A stretch of DNA of 57,505 bases from Hoylesella timonensis 4401737 = DSM 22865 = JCM 15640. Its GTDB lineage: Bacteria; Bacteroidota; Bacteroidia; Bacteroidales; Bacteroidaceae. The notes under the pieces were generated by a model. That model made no database searches. It worked only from the letters and a program-made list of their open reading frames with translations, and was not told where the DNA came from. This document shows, piece after piece, positions 45,032-53,414 of the stretch (position 1 is the first letter of the stretch; the number at the start of each line of letters is the position of its first letter). Position numbers and translations under genes: made by a program. The DNA is taken from positions 126,091-183,595 of the forward strand of contig NZ_HG417098.1 of assembly GCF_000455445.1 (NCBI RefSeq), in the 5' to 3' direction.

Positions 45032-45868
45032 ATGTTCAGCATTTACATCGTCATCTTATACCTTGCGTTATTCGCCTATAAGCCGACACGCAAAATAGCC
45101 TTAGTATTAACGCCTTGGGCTATCTTTGGTTGTTCGTACGATTGCATGCGACTCCTCCCCAACTATGAGGTAAATCCCATTGATATTCGTGGACTATACG
45201 AAACCGAGAAACAGTGGTTTGGCATCGTAACAGCCGCTGACACCGTGACACCCAACGAGTTTTTTGCACTTCACCACCACGCTGTCGCCGACCTCTTGGC
45301 AGGCTTTTTCTATATTTGTTGGGTGCCTGTACCCATTGGATTCAGCATATACCTTTATATAAAAGGTGATAGCAAAAACTATCTTCGTTTCTCTACCGCC
45401 TTTCTTCTCATCAACTTTGTAGGCTTTGCAGGTTATTACATCCACCCTGCTGCCCCACCCTGGTACGTGATGCAATATGGTTTTGAACCCATACTACATA
45501 CCCCTGGCAATGTTGCTGGCTTAGGACGCTTCGATCAACTCACGGGCATCCCAGTATTCCAAACACTCTATGGCAAAAACTCCAACGTGTTTGCTGCCGT
45601 TCCATCCTTGCACGCAGCCTACATGTTAGTCACCACTATTTATGCCATTATCAGCAAGCAGCGCAAGACAACCATTGGTATTTTCGCCATTATTTGCGTG
45701 GGCATTTGGTTCACCGCCATTTACAGTGCGCATCATTATGTCATAGATGTGCTGTTAGGCATTCTCACCTGCTTTGTTGGAATAGGGATATTAGAATTTG
45801 TCTTGCTAAAGATTCCGACCGTACAGCAGTTCATGAAGCAATATGTGCAGCTTATTGCGCCAAAATAA
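45032..45868 (+). CDS. Aur1-like PAP2 inositol-phosphoceramide synthase candidate
   Basis: The 278-residue product is a multi-pass membrane protein with the Aur1/Ipt1-type motifs: HPAAPPWY at 138-145, PSLHAAYM (191-198, PAP2 motif 2) and SAHHYVIDVLLG (232-243, catalytic His and Asp). This triad is characteristic of yeast and bacterial inositol phosphorylceramide synthases, which move phosphoinositol from phosphatidylinositol to ceramide. It directly follows the CDP-alcohol transferase (ATG one base after its stop). Bacteroidota make dihydroceramide, so the substrate is plausible. No ceramide or inositol synthase gene is in the window. Confidence 0.85.
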   Translation: MFSIYIVILYLALFAYKPTRKIALVLTPWAIFGCSYDCMRLLPNYEVNPIDIRGLYETEKQWFGIVTAADTVTPNEFFALHHHAVADLLAGFFYICWVPVPIGFSIYLYIKGDSKNYLRFSTAFLLINFVGFAGYYIHPAAPPWYVMQYGFEPILHTPGNVAGLGRFDQLTGIPVFQTLYGKNSNVFAAVPSLHAAYMLVTTIYAIISKQRKTTIGIFAIICVGIWFTAIYSAHHYVIDVLLGILTCFVGIGILEFVLLKIPTVQQFMKQYVQLIAPK

Positions 45869-45958
45869 CGCATCTACCCTAAATCTTTTCTAAAACATCA
45901 TTGCTATTCTATCTGTCACATTTCTTTCCAAAAACGTAGACCATACACACATTTTTCA

Positions 45959-45966
45959 TAAATTTG
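45959..45966 (+). promoter_or_regulatory. -7 element upstream of the barrel protein gene
   Basis: TAAATTTG fits TAnnTTTG about 30 bases before the ATG at 45996; the -33 element is not clear. Confidence 0.5.
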
Positions 45967-45995
45967 CAGTCTCATTTTAACGTAACTATTCAGAG

Positions 45996-46811
45996 ATGGA
46001 CAAACGGTTCTTTTTTATACTTCTCATGTGGACAACGTTTATTACCACATGGGCTACTACCACCAAAGATAACGACAAGGAACAACAATGGAGCATAAAA
46101 GCGGGGATTGGAACATCAACGGCAGAAACAGAAAGTTCTAATAACCGCACTTTTTACAGCAGTCCTGACGCATCGAGCAATCTCTTCTATCTTCAAGGCG
46201 ATTATTATCTCACGCCCAAACTTACGCTTTCGGGTGGAGTGTACTTTGAACAAACAGGACTACTGGATAACTTTTCGCAAGATATCGGGTTGCTACGGGT
46301 CAACACAGCAGGTCTCACAGTCGGTTCAAAATATTATTTTTTACCTAAGAAGTGGGTGGTTCAAGCATACGCAGGAGCCTTTGCACAAACCAACTTCCTT
46401 AACTTAAAACGCACAACAGGTAAAAAATATTACGTTTCTAACAATCAGTATCGGGGAGCAGGACTTGATGTTAATTACGACATCCAGCGTCCTGCATTAA
46501 GCATTGTGCCACAAGTGGGTTTAGACCTACGCATCTTTAGTTCGGTTTCTCTATGTGTAGATTTTAACTATCAGTTTGGTTTGTGGGGGCATCAGCGTTG
46601 CGACTTTCGCTTTAACAGTGGACCTTTACAAGGTGTATCCAGTTCACAAACAACAAGCAACATAAAACCGGGAATATCCATTGGTGTAAAAGTAGACTTT
46701 CCGATGCGCAAATTCACCTCAGGCGAGCTTGACAATCTGCTTGAGATGCTTTTCAGTATCTTGTCTGGACCAAGAGCTCAAGATAGATATCAATCGCCTT
46801 ACTTACGTTAA
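45996..46811 (+). CDS. Outer-membrane beta-barrel protein
   Basis: The 271-residue product has a signal peptide (about 1-20, ending TWA) and an even distribution of alternating hydrophobic strands (LFYLQGDYYLTPKLTLSGGVYF, TAGLTVGSKYYFLPKKWVVQAYAG, KPGISIGVKVDF), the pattern of small porin-like barrels with eight or ten strands. No enzyme motif is visible. It stands alone between the lipid cluster and a terminator. The function is unknown. Confidence 0.75.
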   Translation: MDKRFFFILLMWTTFITTWATTTKDNDKEQQWSIKAGIGTSTAETESSNNRTFYSSPDASSNLFYLQGDYYLTPKLTLSGGVYFEQTGLLDNFSQDIGLLRVNTAGLTVGSKYYFLPKKWVVQAYAGAFAQTNFLNLKRTTGKKYYVSNNQYRGAGLDVNYDIQRPALSIVPQVGLDLRIFSSVSLCVDFNYQFGLWGHQRCDFRFNSGPLQGVSSSQTTSNIKPGISIGVKVDFPMRKFTSGELDNLLEMLFSILSGPRAQDRYQSPYLR

Positions 46812-46990
46812 ATGGTCACATCAAAAAGTGCTATTTGCCAACGCTTAAAACTTTGAATTATTTTTACATACGTTCAAAATACGAGCGTTTTAGTCACCAA
46901 CTGTACATTTGCTCGCAAATATGCGAGTTTTGCAAACATCTGTTTGTCAACACATTAAGCTGTTTTTACCCTTTCGCAACTTCATTAGAA

Positions 46991-47090
46991 GCATGCTTTA
47001 AGCGCATTAAGTCATTGGATTAAGGCTACTAAAGCATGCGAATAGAGGCACAATTTGCATGTAATAGCGGCATTAACTCAATGGGATAAC
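46991..47090 (-). repeat. Diverged relative of the 390-bp repeat (D)
   Basis: GCATGCTTT (46991-46999) and AAAGCATGC (47031-47039) form a 9-bp hairpin, with TTAAGGCTACTAAAGCATG inside and after it; copy B has TTAAGGCTGCTGAAGCATG at the matching place. GCTCGCAAATATGCGA at 46911 resembles the GTCGCAAATACGCGA of copy B in the same order. The overall resemblance is partial, so this is an old or different member of the family. Exact ends cannot be set. Confidence 0.5.
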
Positions 47091-47096
47091 AAAAAC

Positions 47097-47145
47097 GAAG
47101 ACCGAAAAACACATTTTTAACGGCATTTTCTCGGTCTTCATTTTC
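47097..47145. terminator. Bidirectional terminator between barrel and pit genes
   Basis: GAAGACCGA (47097-47105) pairs perfectly with TCGGTCTTC (47131-47139) across 25 bases rich in A and T, and a T-rich tract follows. Both convergent genes could end here. Confidence 0.6.
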
Positions 47146-47233
47146 TATTTTGCAACTTTCAAAAAATCAATTATTTTTACATATCACCTATATTTCTTCC
47201 GTATTTCATACAGCACATTATTCGTACTATGCC

Positions 47234-49477
47234 CTATTGACCTTCCATGAATTTCATGGCAGCACGCAACTGATGACGCATATTGGTTAACAATTGTTCG
47301 CTCTCTTGTAACAAGTTGAGATACACCAATGATAGCTGGAATGTTTCGTTTCCTTCTGCCATTTGTATGCGGTCGATGTGTTGCTTACGAATACGACTCA
47401 GTTCGGTTTCAAACTGTTCTGCCTCATCCAGTACCTGTCGATAATTTTCAAAACGCCCTGTTGCGATGGTTTTCTCTGTTTGTGATATCAAATCTATCAC
47501 CTTTCTGTAAATAGGTTGATATTCTTCCACCAATTCAGGTGTAATAGGTGTGAAGTTATTATCAACGTGCTCCTTAATCGGATCGAGCATACGACGCAGC
47601 ACATAAATATACTGTTGCGAGGCATTGATGCCAACATGGAACCAAGTGTTGCGCTCTATGGCAATGTCCATCGGTGCTTTACGAAGTGCCAGTAACTCTT
47701 GCCGACGATACTTCAACAAAATGGTTTTCTCGTTGTGCAAATCACGTGCGGCATGTCGCAACAAGCTGGGCTTGTCTGTCACAAAGCCTTCAATAATCGT
47801 TTTGTATTGTTCAATGGCAAAATTTGCCATATAACTTTGGGTTCTGCTCACATGCTTGCTAAGCAAGTCCCACAAAATAACGGGGTCTTGCGTTCGCATC
47901 ATCAAGCGGAAACTATTATCTTTGTCAGTATCCCCCACCGATTTTCCGGTGTTATTTCTAAACAACCGATAAACCACCAAGCCCATAAAGGCTGCCTGAA
48001 TGACAATGCCGCCATAGTACATGAGCAAACCAACCAAGGCAGAAGCAACAAACGCTACGCCTGCTGTGATGAACCAACCACCAATCACGGATATAACACC
48101 AGTGACACGGAACACTGCACTCTCCCTACTCCATGCACGATCGGCAAGGCTGGAACCCATGGCAACCATGAAAGTGACGTAGGTTGTTGACAAAGGGAGC
48201 TTATAATTCGTACCGATGGTGATGAGCAGAGACGCCAACACTAAGTTCACTGCCGCACGAACCACATCGAATGCTGCCCCATGATCGAGTGTCACAGAAC
48301 GCTGGTTGAAGCGGTTATCCAGCCAACCTTGCACACGCTCAGGAATGATATTGCTCACATAGGTGTTGCTATTCTGTGTAAAACGCACAATACTACGGGC
48401 TGCCGCACTCGAGCCGAACATCTCATCGCCCTCGTCTTGACGCGACAAATCCACAGAAGTTTTGATAACACGGTGGGCTTTCTTAGAAGTTGCCATCGCC
48501 ACAATCATCACCAAACCAGCCAAAAGCAAATAAAAAGGAGGCGTCTTGGCACTCTCTATCAAACTGGTCATCAAGAAAGAAGTGGGTGCAGCACCGCTAC
48601 TTTGTGCCATATAAGTTTGGTATGAATCAAGTCCTGCGAGAGGAACACCAATGAAGTTGACCAAGTCGTTTCCTGCAAAAGCCATTGCCAAGGCAAACGT
48701 TCCCATCAACACCACAAACTTAAAGATATTCACGCCAACCAAATGCATGAACTGCATCACGATAGCCGAACCTATAAAAGTATAAATGAGCAATGTACCA
48801 ATATGTCCGTTAATCCAAGATTGAGCATCTTCGGGTATGTAGGGAGAGTTTCCAACCCCTTTCATAAAAATGAAATAAGCAAGGGCTGTAAAAGCAATTC
48901 CTCCAAAGATAGCAATGGTGTAACGTGAGTGTTTCTGGTAATTAAAGGTGAACACCACACGTGTGATGTACTGCACAACAACACCAAACACAAAGGCAAT
49001 GGCAACACTCACAAAGATGGCGATAATTACTTGCAAGGCTTTTTCTGTGTTCAGCAAGTCGCTAAATGCCAAAGTGTCATCCCCTATCATCTTAATGGTT
49101 GCCACCATAAAGGTTGCTCCCAATAACTCGAAGACCAAAGAAACCGTGGTGGAAGTGGGCATTCCTAAGGTATTGAAGATGTCCAGCACAATGACATCGG
49201 TCACCATCACGGCTAAAAAGATAACCATCACTTCGTGAAAACTGTATTGGGCAGGGTTCATAATGCCGTGACGAGCCACATCCATCATACCCGAGGACAT
49301 CACCGCTCCCAAGATAACACCACAAGAAGCAACGATGAGAATGGTGCGGAATGTGGCAACCTTAGCACCAACAGCCGACTGCAAGAAGTTGACAGCATCG
49401 TTGGACACACCTACAAACAAGTCAAATATTGCCAAACAAAGCAGAAAAATGACGATGCACAAATAAATTGTTAACAT
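47234..49477 (-). CDS. Inorganic phosphate transporter, PiT family, with PhoU-like tail
   Basis: The 747-residue product has two PHO4 halves with about ten membrane segments. The first half includes FDLFVGVSNDAVNFLQSAVGA, in the place of the family's GANDvaNa motif, and the second half includes YKLPLSTTYVTFMVAMGSSL. The last about 180 residues (KHVSRTQSYMANFAIEQYKTI to RHQLRAAMKFMEG) are helical and look like a PhoU/DUF47-type regulatory domain fused to the transporter, a form common in Bacteroidota. It imports phosphate with a cation gradient. The gene has no close partner. Confidence 0.9.
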   Translation of the reverse strand: MLTIYLCIVIFLLCLAIFDLFVGVSNDAVNFLQSAVGAKVATFRTILIVASCGVILGAVMSSGMMDVARHGIMNPAQYSFHEVMVIFLAVMVTDVIVLDIFNTLGMPTSTTVSLVFELLGATFMVATIKMIGDDTLAFSDLLNTEKALQVIIAIFVSVAIAFVFGVVVQYITRVVFTFNYQKHSRYTIAIFGGIAFTALAYFIFMKGVGNSPYIPEDAQSWINGHIGTLLIYTFIGSAIVMQFMHLVGVNIFKFVVLMGTFALAMAFAGNDLVNFIGVPLAGLDSYQTYMAQSSGAAPTSFLMTSLIESAKTPPFYLLLAGLVMIVAMATSKKAHRVIKTSVDLSRQDEGDEMFGSSAAARSIVRFTQNSNTYVSNIIPERVQGWLDNRFNQRSVTLDHGAAFDVVRAAVNLVLASLLITIGTNYKLPLSTTYVTFMVAMGSSLADRAWSRESAVFRVTGVISVIGGWFITAGVAFVASALVGLLMYYGGIVIQAAFMGLVVYRLFRNNTGKSVGDTDKDNSFRLMMRTQDPVILWDLLSKHVSRTQSYMANFAIEQYKTIIEGFVTDKPSLLRHAARDLHNEKTILLKYRRQELLALRKAPMDIAIERNTWFHVGINASQQYIYVLRRMLDPIKEHVDNNFTPITPELVEEYQPIYRKVIDLISQTEKTIATGRFENYRQVLDEAEQFETELSRIRKQHIDRIQMAEGNETFQLSLVYLNLLQESEQLLTNMRHQLRAAMKFMEGQ

Positions 49478-49653
49478 TGATATCGGTTAAAAATGAATAA
49501 TCTTTGTTCAGTTTGCCATTGGACATCCTGATTTCTGGTGCAAAACTAATAGAGCGATGTTACAAGAGTTTTAAACACATATTACAATTGTGTGACGAAT
49601 GAAAATATTTAAAATATTAACTACTCTATGGGATGATTTCAATTTTATATTGT

Positions 49654-49661
49654 ATCTTTGT
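49654..49661 (+). promoter_or_regulatory. -7 element facing into the element boundary
   Basis: TATCTTTG fits TAnnTTTG but no gene follows within 1 kb. It could be the promoter of a chromosomal gene now separated by the insertion, or chance. Confidence 0.35.
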
Positions 49662-49803
49662 ACACAGAAGTTACGAAAAGAGTGTAATTTATTGGAAATG
49701 AGCGTTGGTTAATCGCTCTTGATAGTAATAGGTTACGATTTAGTTAGTTATCTACTGCATTATCCTTCTGCGCGTTGCGTAACCTTCAAAGAACTCTTCG
49801 TAT

Positions 49804-49813
49804 GCAAAAGTAG
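49804..49813 (-). other. Possible att core of the conjugative element
   Basis: Read on the minus strand this is CTACTTTTGC. The CTnDOT core is GTANNTTTGC, so nine of ten positions agree. It lies just before the composition change. The other end of the element is outside the window, so this cannot be tested here. Confidence 0.3.
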
Positions 49814-49960
49814 CTATTTAATCCGAGATTTTGATATAAACTCCCAGATTTTTATCCCCTCATTCATAAGATTTTTCCGTAAAAGCGGTATTATCCGTCG
49901 GCACACCATTGCCCAAAACGAGTTTGGAACAAACGTGTGCCAACTACCGCATAGCCGGAG

Positions 49961-50020
49961 AAAAGGGCATTGCCTCACGCCTAAACGATGTTTAGACAGA
50001 TGAAGCAATGCCCCTTTCTT
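49961..50020 (+). terminator. Nested hairpin at the element edge
   Basis: GGGCATTGC (49965-49973) pairs perfectly with GCAATGCCC (50005-50013) and a T-rich tract follows. Inside, CTAAAC (49981-49986) pairs with GTTTAG (49990-49995). It could end transcription crossing the element boundary or be a structured RNA. Confidence 0.45.
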
Positions 50021-50172
50021 TTGCGCCTATGCCAAGAGGTGCTTTTACGGGTTTTCAGATGATTTTTTTTTTTCGCTGTCCCTTTTGCCGGAAGCGGAAA
50101 GTGAATGCAGAGTGTGTCCGCCTGCCCCATGAATGAAACAGGTAGCCACACACAGCGGGCAATCCGGGAAGA

Positions 50173-50224
50173 ATGATTGTTGTCGCCCGGCTGGACAAGT
50201 CCTGTCGGATCGGAAAACAATCAT
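50173..50224. repeat. Inverted repeat, structured RNA candidate
   Basis: ATGATTGTT (50173-50181) and AACAATCAT (50216-50224) are perfect 9-bp arms; GGAC-AA-GTCC is nested within. The region lies in a gene-free part of the element. Confidence 0.4.
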
Positions 50225-50404
50225 ACTTCCTTTGTAGTGGTTTGCCCTTTTCACGCTTCCGGTGATGTCTTTTTCCTTTTGGTGATTCCTTTTTTACGGA
50301 TTTTTCCCTGAAGTTTTTTCTACCCAATCAGCCTCTGTTTTCGTTTACCTCCATTTTTGCGCCTTTCAGTGAGCCGCATCAGGCAGTCATTTCCGTTCTG
50401 GGCG

Positions 50405-50412
50405 CAAAGGTA
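50405..50412 (-). promoter_or_regulatory. -7 element facing the element boundary
   Basis: TACCTTTG on the minus strand with TTG about 22 bases upstream (50437-50435). It would drive transcription leftward through the gene-free region containing the 50173-50224 inverted repeat, so it may make a non-coding RNA. Confidence 0.4.
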
Positions 50413-50433
50413 ATTCCGGGATTGGACGGGAAA

Positions 50434-50505
50434 GCAAGGTCAAGCCTCCTGTTTTCGGTAAAAATCTCCAGCCCTGCGGGTAGTATTTTGACCGAAAAAC
50501 CTTGC
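50434..50505. repeat. Two-step inverted repeat in the element
   Basis: GCAAGGT (50434-50440) pairs with ACCTTGC (50499-50505) and TTTTCGGT (50452-50459) pairs with ACCGAAAA (50491-50498). The two stems form one extended hairpin with an 11-base asymmetric bulge and a loop of about 31 bases. It overlaps the promoter-like element just to its left. Confidence 0.55.
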
Positions 50506-50675
50506 ATTCCCTAATCCCTACCTTTTCAAGCACCCGAAACGAAAACGACCGATGCGACAGAAAGACGCATAAAAAAAATGTCGGATAAACGAGAGGCAGA
50601 TAAGATAGTTTGAAACTCAACTCCCTCAGCTCTTGAATCCGCATAAAAAACAAAAAAATCAAAAACAGCGAAGAT

Positions 50676-50891
50676 ATGACAGCAACGGCAAATTTCAGAC
50701 AAGTGGCGCAATACATCGGGTTGGCGATATGCGGCTTGATGATGCGCACCGCCTTCGGGGTGTTCGGCATCCTTTGGGGCATCATCAGAGAGATTGTAAA
50801 CGGAGTGTTCCGAGTGGCGATAGGTGTAATCGTGGCTATCCTTTTCACCATTGCCTTCTTCGGCTTCATCCTTTGGTTATTCACCCTTTAA
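50676..50891 (+). CDS. Small two-helix membrane protein of the element
   Basis: The 71-residue product has two hydrophobic segments (about 10-35 and 42-70, GVIVAILFTIAFFGFILWLF) and no other feature. It starts a run of small plus-strand genes with the base composition of the element. Proteins of this kind are common in Bacteroidales conjugative transposons; the function is unknown. Confidence 0.65.
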   Translation: MTATANFRQVAQYIGLAICGLMMRTAFGVFGILWGIIREIVNGVFRVAIGVIVAILFTIAFFGFILWLFTL

Positions 50892-50902
50892 CCCTTACCG
50901 AC

Positions 50903-51124
50903 ATGGCAAAGAGAAACTGCAAGACGGTAGCGCAGCAGTGCAAATATTACGAGGTGGACAACATCTTCGTGTATATGGTGGAAACGTACATCAACGGCAA
51001 TTTTAGCACTTTCCGAAGATTGTACCACGAACTGAACAAGGACGCACGGAGGGACTTCATGGACTTCCTTCTCAGCGAGGTAGAGCCGACCTATTGGAGA
51101 GAGATACTTAAACAGACAATCTAA
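50903..51124 (+). CDS. Small conserved element protein
   Basis: From the ATG at 50903 the product is 73 residues: MAKRNCKTVAQQCKYYEVDN, then a helical region ending EPTYWREILKQTI. It is probably cytosolic. It lies 11 bases after the preceding small gene and 13 before PcfK. The longer frame from 50633 overlaps that gene and was rejected. Function is unknown. Confidence 0.65.
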   Translation: MAKRNCKTVAQQCKYYEVDNIFVYMVETYINGNFSTFRRLYHELNKDARRDFMDFLLSEVEPTYWREILKQTI

Positions 51125-51137
51125 AAACGACAGCGAT

Positions 51138-51554
51138 ATGAAAGGAACAGACCATTTCAAAAGAACGATACAAATGTATCTGGAACAGCGGGCGGAGGAA
51201 GATACGCTCTTTGCGAAGAAGTACCGCAACCCTGCCAAAAACATAGACGAGTGTGTGACCCACATTCTGAACTATGTGCAGAAAAGCGGTTGCAGCGGCT
51301 TCACGGACGGAGAGATATTCGGGCAAGTCATCCACTACTATGAGGAAAACGAGATAGAGGTGGGCAAACCTATGAACTGCCAAGTGGTGGTGAACCATGT
51401 TGTGGAACTCACGGAAGAGGAAAAGGCGGAGGCACGTCAGAATGCAGTCCGCAGATACCAAGAGGAGGAACTCCGCAAGTTGCAGAACCGCAACAGACCG
51501 TCAGCGAGAAAAGAAACCCACCCCCAACCCTCATTATTTGATTTAGGCTTATGA
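51138..51554 (+). CDS. PcfK-like protein
   Basis: The 138-residue product begins MKGTDHFKRTIQMYLEQRA and includes NIDECVTHILNYVQKSG and a C-terminal Gln/Glu-rich helix ending PQPSLFDLGL, which matches the PcfK family found beside PcfJ in conjugative elements. Its stop overlaps the PcfJ start by 4 bases (ATGA), so the two are translationally coupled. The role in transfer is not known. Confidence 0.85.
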   Translation: MKGTDHFKRTIQMYLEQRAEEDTLFAKKYRNPAKNIDECVTHILNYVQKSGCSGFTDGEIFGQVIHYYEENEIEVGKPMNCQVVVNHVVELTEEEKAEARQNAVRRYQEEELRKLQNRNRPSARKETHPQPSLFDLGL

Positions 51555-52882
51555 AACCGAAGACCAAGATACAGAAAGAGGTGGCAAGACTTTCAGCCAA
51601 CCTCCGCCCCATATCAACGACACAAATTGAATGGGCATACCGCCACTGCATTGAACATATAGGCTACCGCACCAAGAAAGGGAACATCACCTGCTCCGAC
51701 TGCGGTCACGAGTGGCACAGCGACAGCGTACTGTGCGACACCCTTGAAGGTTGCACCTGCCCCAAATGCCATGCCGAACTCAAAGTGCAGGACACACGCA
51801 AACGTATCTACAAGGAAACGCAGTATTTCAGCGTGATAACCACCTGCAAAGGCTATCAGGTAATCCGTGTGGCGCAGGTCAGATGCGAGAGCAGGAAAGG
51901 CGAGCCGATGCACTTCTATTGCCACGAGGTTGTGCAGCGTTGGATTTCACCCGACGGTAAGGTTACGGACATGGCGTTGCTCCGTGGCTTCACATTCTGT
52001 TACTGCGATGTATGGGCATTGTGCAGCGCGATGGAGATAAGACCGCACAACAGCCTATACGATGATGTTGTGGCAAGAAGCTGTGCATATCCCAAAATGA
52101 GGGTATTACCCCAACTCAGACGCAACGGCTTCAAGGGCGATTTCCACGGCATTTCCCCCGTGCGTCTTTTCAAAGCCTTGCTTTCAGACCCAAGAATTGA
52201 AACCCTTATGAAAGGCGGTGAGATTGAGGTTATGAAACACTTTCTTTTCAATGCCCGTACTGCCGATGAATGCTGGGCATCATATCTGATTGCCAAGCGT
52301 CACAAGTATCTGATAGACAACTTCTCCATGTGGTGCGACTATCTGCGTATGCTCAACAAACTCGGTCAAGACCTCCGCAACCCGAAGAACATCTGCCCCG
52401 AAGATTTCATGGCGGCACACGACAACGCAACCCGAAAGATTGAAACCATACACGAGAAGGAACGAGCCGAGCAACGCCGCCGCTGGGAGATTGAAAGGCG
52501 TGAGCGTGAGCAACAGCGGCAACTGCAAAGGGAAAAAGATGCGGAGGATTTCATCGCCAACAAATCCAAATTCTTCGGATTGGTAATCACGGACGAGGAA
52601 ATAATCATCAAGGTGCTTGAAAGTATAGACGAGTATTACAGCGAGGGCAAGGCACAGAACATCTGCGTGTTCGGCAGTGAATACTACAAGAAAGCCGACA
52701 CCCTCATACTCTCGGCAAGGATTGGCGGTGAGATAATTGAAACCGTAGAGGTGGATTTGCGGACACTCAAGGTGGTGCAGTGCCACGGCAAGTACAACCA
52801 AGACACCGAATACCACGAGCGCATCATAGACCTTGTGAATAAGAACGCCAACCTTATCCGTGAGCGGATGAAAGTGGCATAG
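51551..52882 (+). CDS. PcfJ-like protein
   Basis: The 443-residue product has a zinc-ribbon-like part near residues 36-80 (CSDCGHEW, then CTCPKCHAEL), a middle domain with YFSVITTCKGYQVIRVAQV and FCYCDVWALCSAMEI, and a charged coiled coil at about 295-330 (KERAEQRRRWEIERREREQQ). This is the PcfJ family, frequently with PcfK in Bacteroidales conjugative transposons and in plasmid pCF10. It may bind DNA or take part in replication of the transferred strand; the role is not established. Confidence 0.87.
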   Translation: MKPKTKIQKEVARLSANLRPISTTQIEWAYRHCIEHIGYRTKKGNITCSDCGHEWHSDSVLCDTLEGCTCPKCHAELKVQDTRKRIYKETQYFSVITTCKGYQVIRVAQVRCESRKGEPMHFYCHEVVQRWISPDGKVTDMALLRGFTFCYCDVWALCSAMEIRPHNSLYDDVVARSCAYPKMRVLPQLRRNGFKGDFHGISPVRLFKALLSDPRIETLMKGGEIEVMKHFLFNARTADECWASYLIAKRHKYLIDNFSMWCDYLRMLNKLGQDLRNPKNICPEDFMAAHDNATRKIETIHEKERAEQRRRWEIERREREQQRQLQREKDAEDFIANKSKFFGLVITDEEIIIKVLESIDEYYSEGKAQNICVFGSEYYKKADTLILSARIGGEIIETVEVDLRTLKVVQCHGKYNQDTEYHERIIDLVNKNANLIRERMKVA

Positions 52883-52906
52883 CATCAACCCTAAAACAAC
52901 ATTGAT

Positions 52907-53164
52907 ATGGAAGTAAGAATTGAAAGCATGATTTGTGTGTGGGACGATAAAATCCCTGCATTGTTCCTTGAATTTGTAAACCTCCTCACTCTCACAACGA
53001 GTGAGGGGGAATTGAGAAAGAGCGTAAAGGAGTTTGCCGAGAAGCACGAACTTGACAAGTTCTTCCTTTACGGCTTCGGCTCACACCATTTCTACCTGCA
53101 CCAACGCTACACGAGCAACCCCGAAATGGTGATGAAGAACAGAGTTCTGTCAGTACATTTTTAA
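52907..53164 (+). CDS. Small element protein of unknown function
   Basis: The 85-residue product (MEVRIESMICVWDDKIPALF and YGFGSHHFYLHQRYTSNPEM) has no signal peptide or known motif. It lies 24 bases after the pcfJ-like stop and 19 before DUF3873. The base composition fits the element and the spacing suggests the same operon. Confidence 0.6.
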   Translation: MEVRIESMICVWDDKIPALFLEFVNLLTLTTSEGELRKSVKEFAEKHELDKFFLYGFGSHHFYLHQRYTSNPEMVMKNRVLSVHF

Positions 53165-53183
53165 CCATCTAAAAAGCAACATT

Positions 53184-53414
53184 ATGGCAACACGAATGAC
53201 CATCAACGGAGTAAGTACCTGCACGGAAGCAGGTACGGAGAAATACGAGCGTTTCCAATCGGGTATCGGCAGACGCAGGCGGACACTTGTGCAATACGAC
53301 TACCGCCACACGGACGGAGAATTGTTCGCTTGTGTAAAAACCACATTGGACGAGTGCCGAACCGCAAGGGACAAGTGGCTGAACGCAAAGCAGGGAAAGG
53401 AGGGCAACCGATGA
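53184..53414 (+). CDS. DUF3873-family protein
   Basis: The 76-residue product contains MTINGVSTCTEAGTEKYERF, RRRTLVQYDYRHTDGELFAC and CRTARDKWL, matching the DUF3873 family of Bacteroidales mobile elements. It is basic. It overlaps the following gene by four bases (ATGA), so it is translationally coupled to it. Function is unknown. Confidence 0.8.
   Translation: MATRMTINGVSTCTEAGTEKYERFQSGIGRRRRTLVQYDYRHTDGELFACVKTTLDECRTARDKWLNAKQGKEGNR

Larger units (their letters stand above)
46812..47233. other. 422-base gap with diverged repeat D and a terminator
   Basis: Between convergent genes lie a relative of the 390-bp repeats (about 46850-47090), a hairpin CTCGCA-AATA-TGCGAG (46912-46927) and the terminator at 47097-47145. 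No coding frame is supported. Confidence 0.55.
49478..50675. other. Boundary region between chromosome and conjugative element
   Basis: About 1.2 kb with no supported gene. The left part (to about 49.7 kb) is AT-rich; from about 50.0 kb the base composition rises to that of the element. It contains a plus-strand -7 element, an att-like decamer, a nested hairpin, two other inverted repeats and a minus-strand promoter-like element. Several open frames here (for example 50055-50327 minus) look spurious: they are basic or low-complexity and overlap the structured segments. Confidence 0.6.

Noticed and set aside
48281..48625. Plus-strand frames within the phosphate transporter gene
   Set aside because: They are complementary-strand shadows of a well-supported PiT transporter.
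50055..50327. 90-codon minus-strand frame and its overlapping frames near the element edge
   Set aside because: They are Lys/Arg-rich, overlap each other in several frames and cover an inverted repeat, so coding is unlikely.
50387..50884. 165-codon minus-strand frame
   Set aside because: It covers two plus-strand element genes and the 50434-50505 inverted repeat; its basic, hydrophobic composition reflects the opposite strand.
52280..53047. 255-codon minus-strand frame opposite the PcfJ-like gene
   Set aside because: It mirrors the coiled coil of PcfJ on the other strand; PcfJ has recognisable motifs and ordered neighbours.
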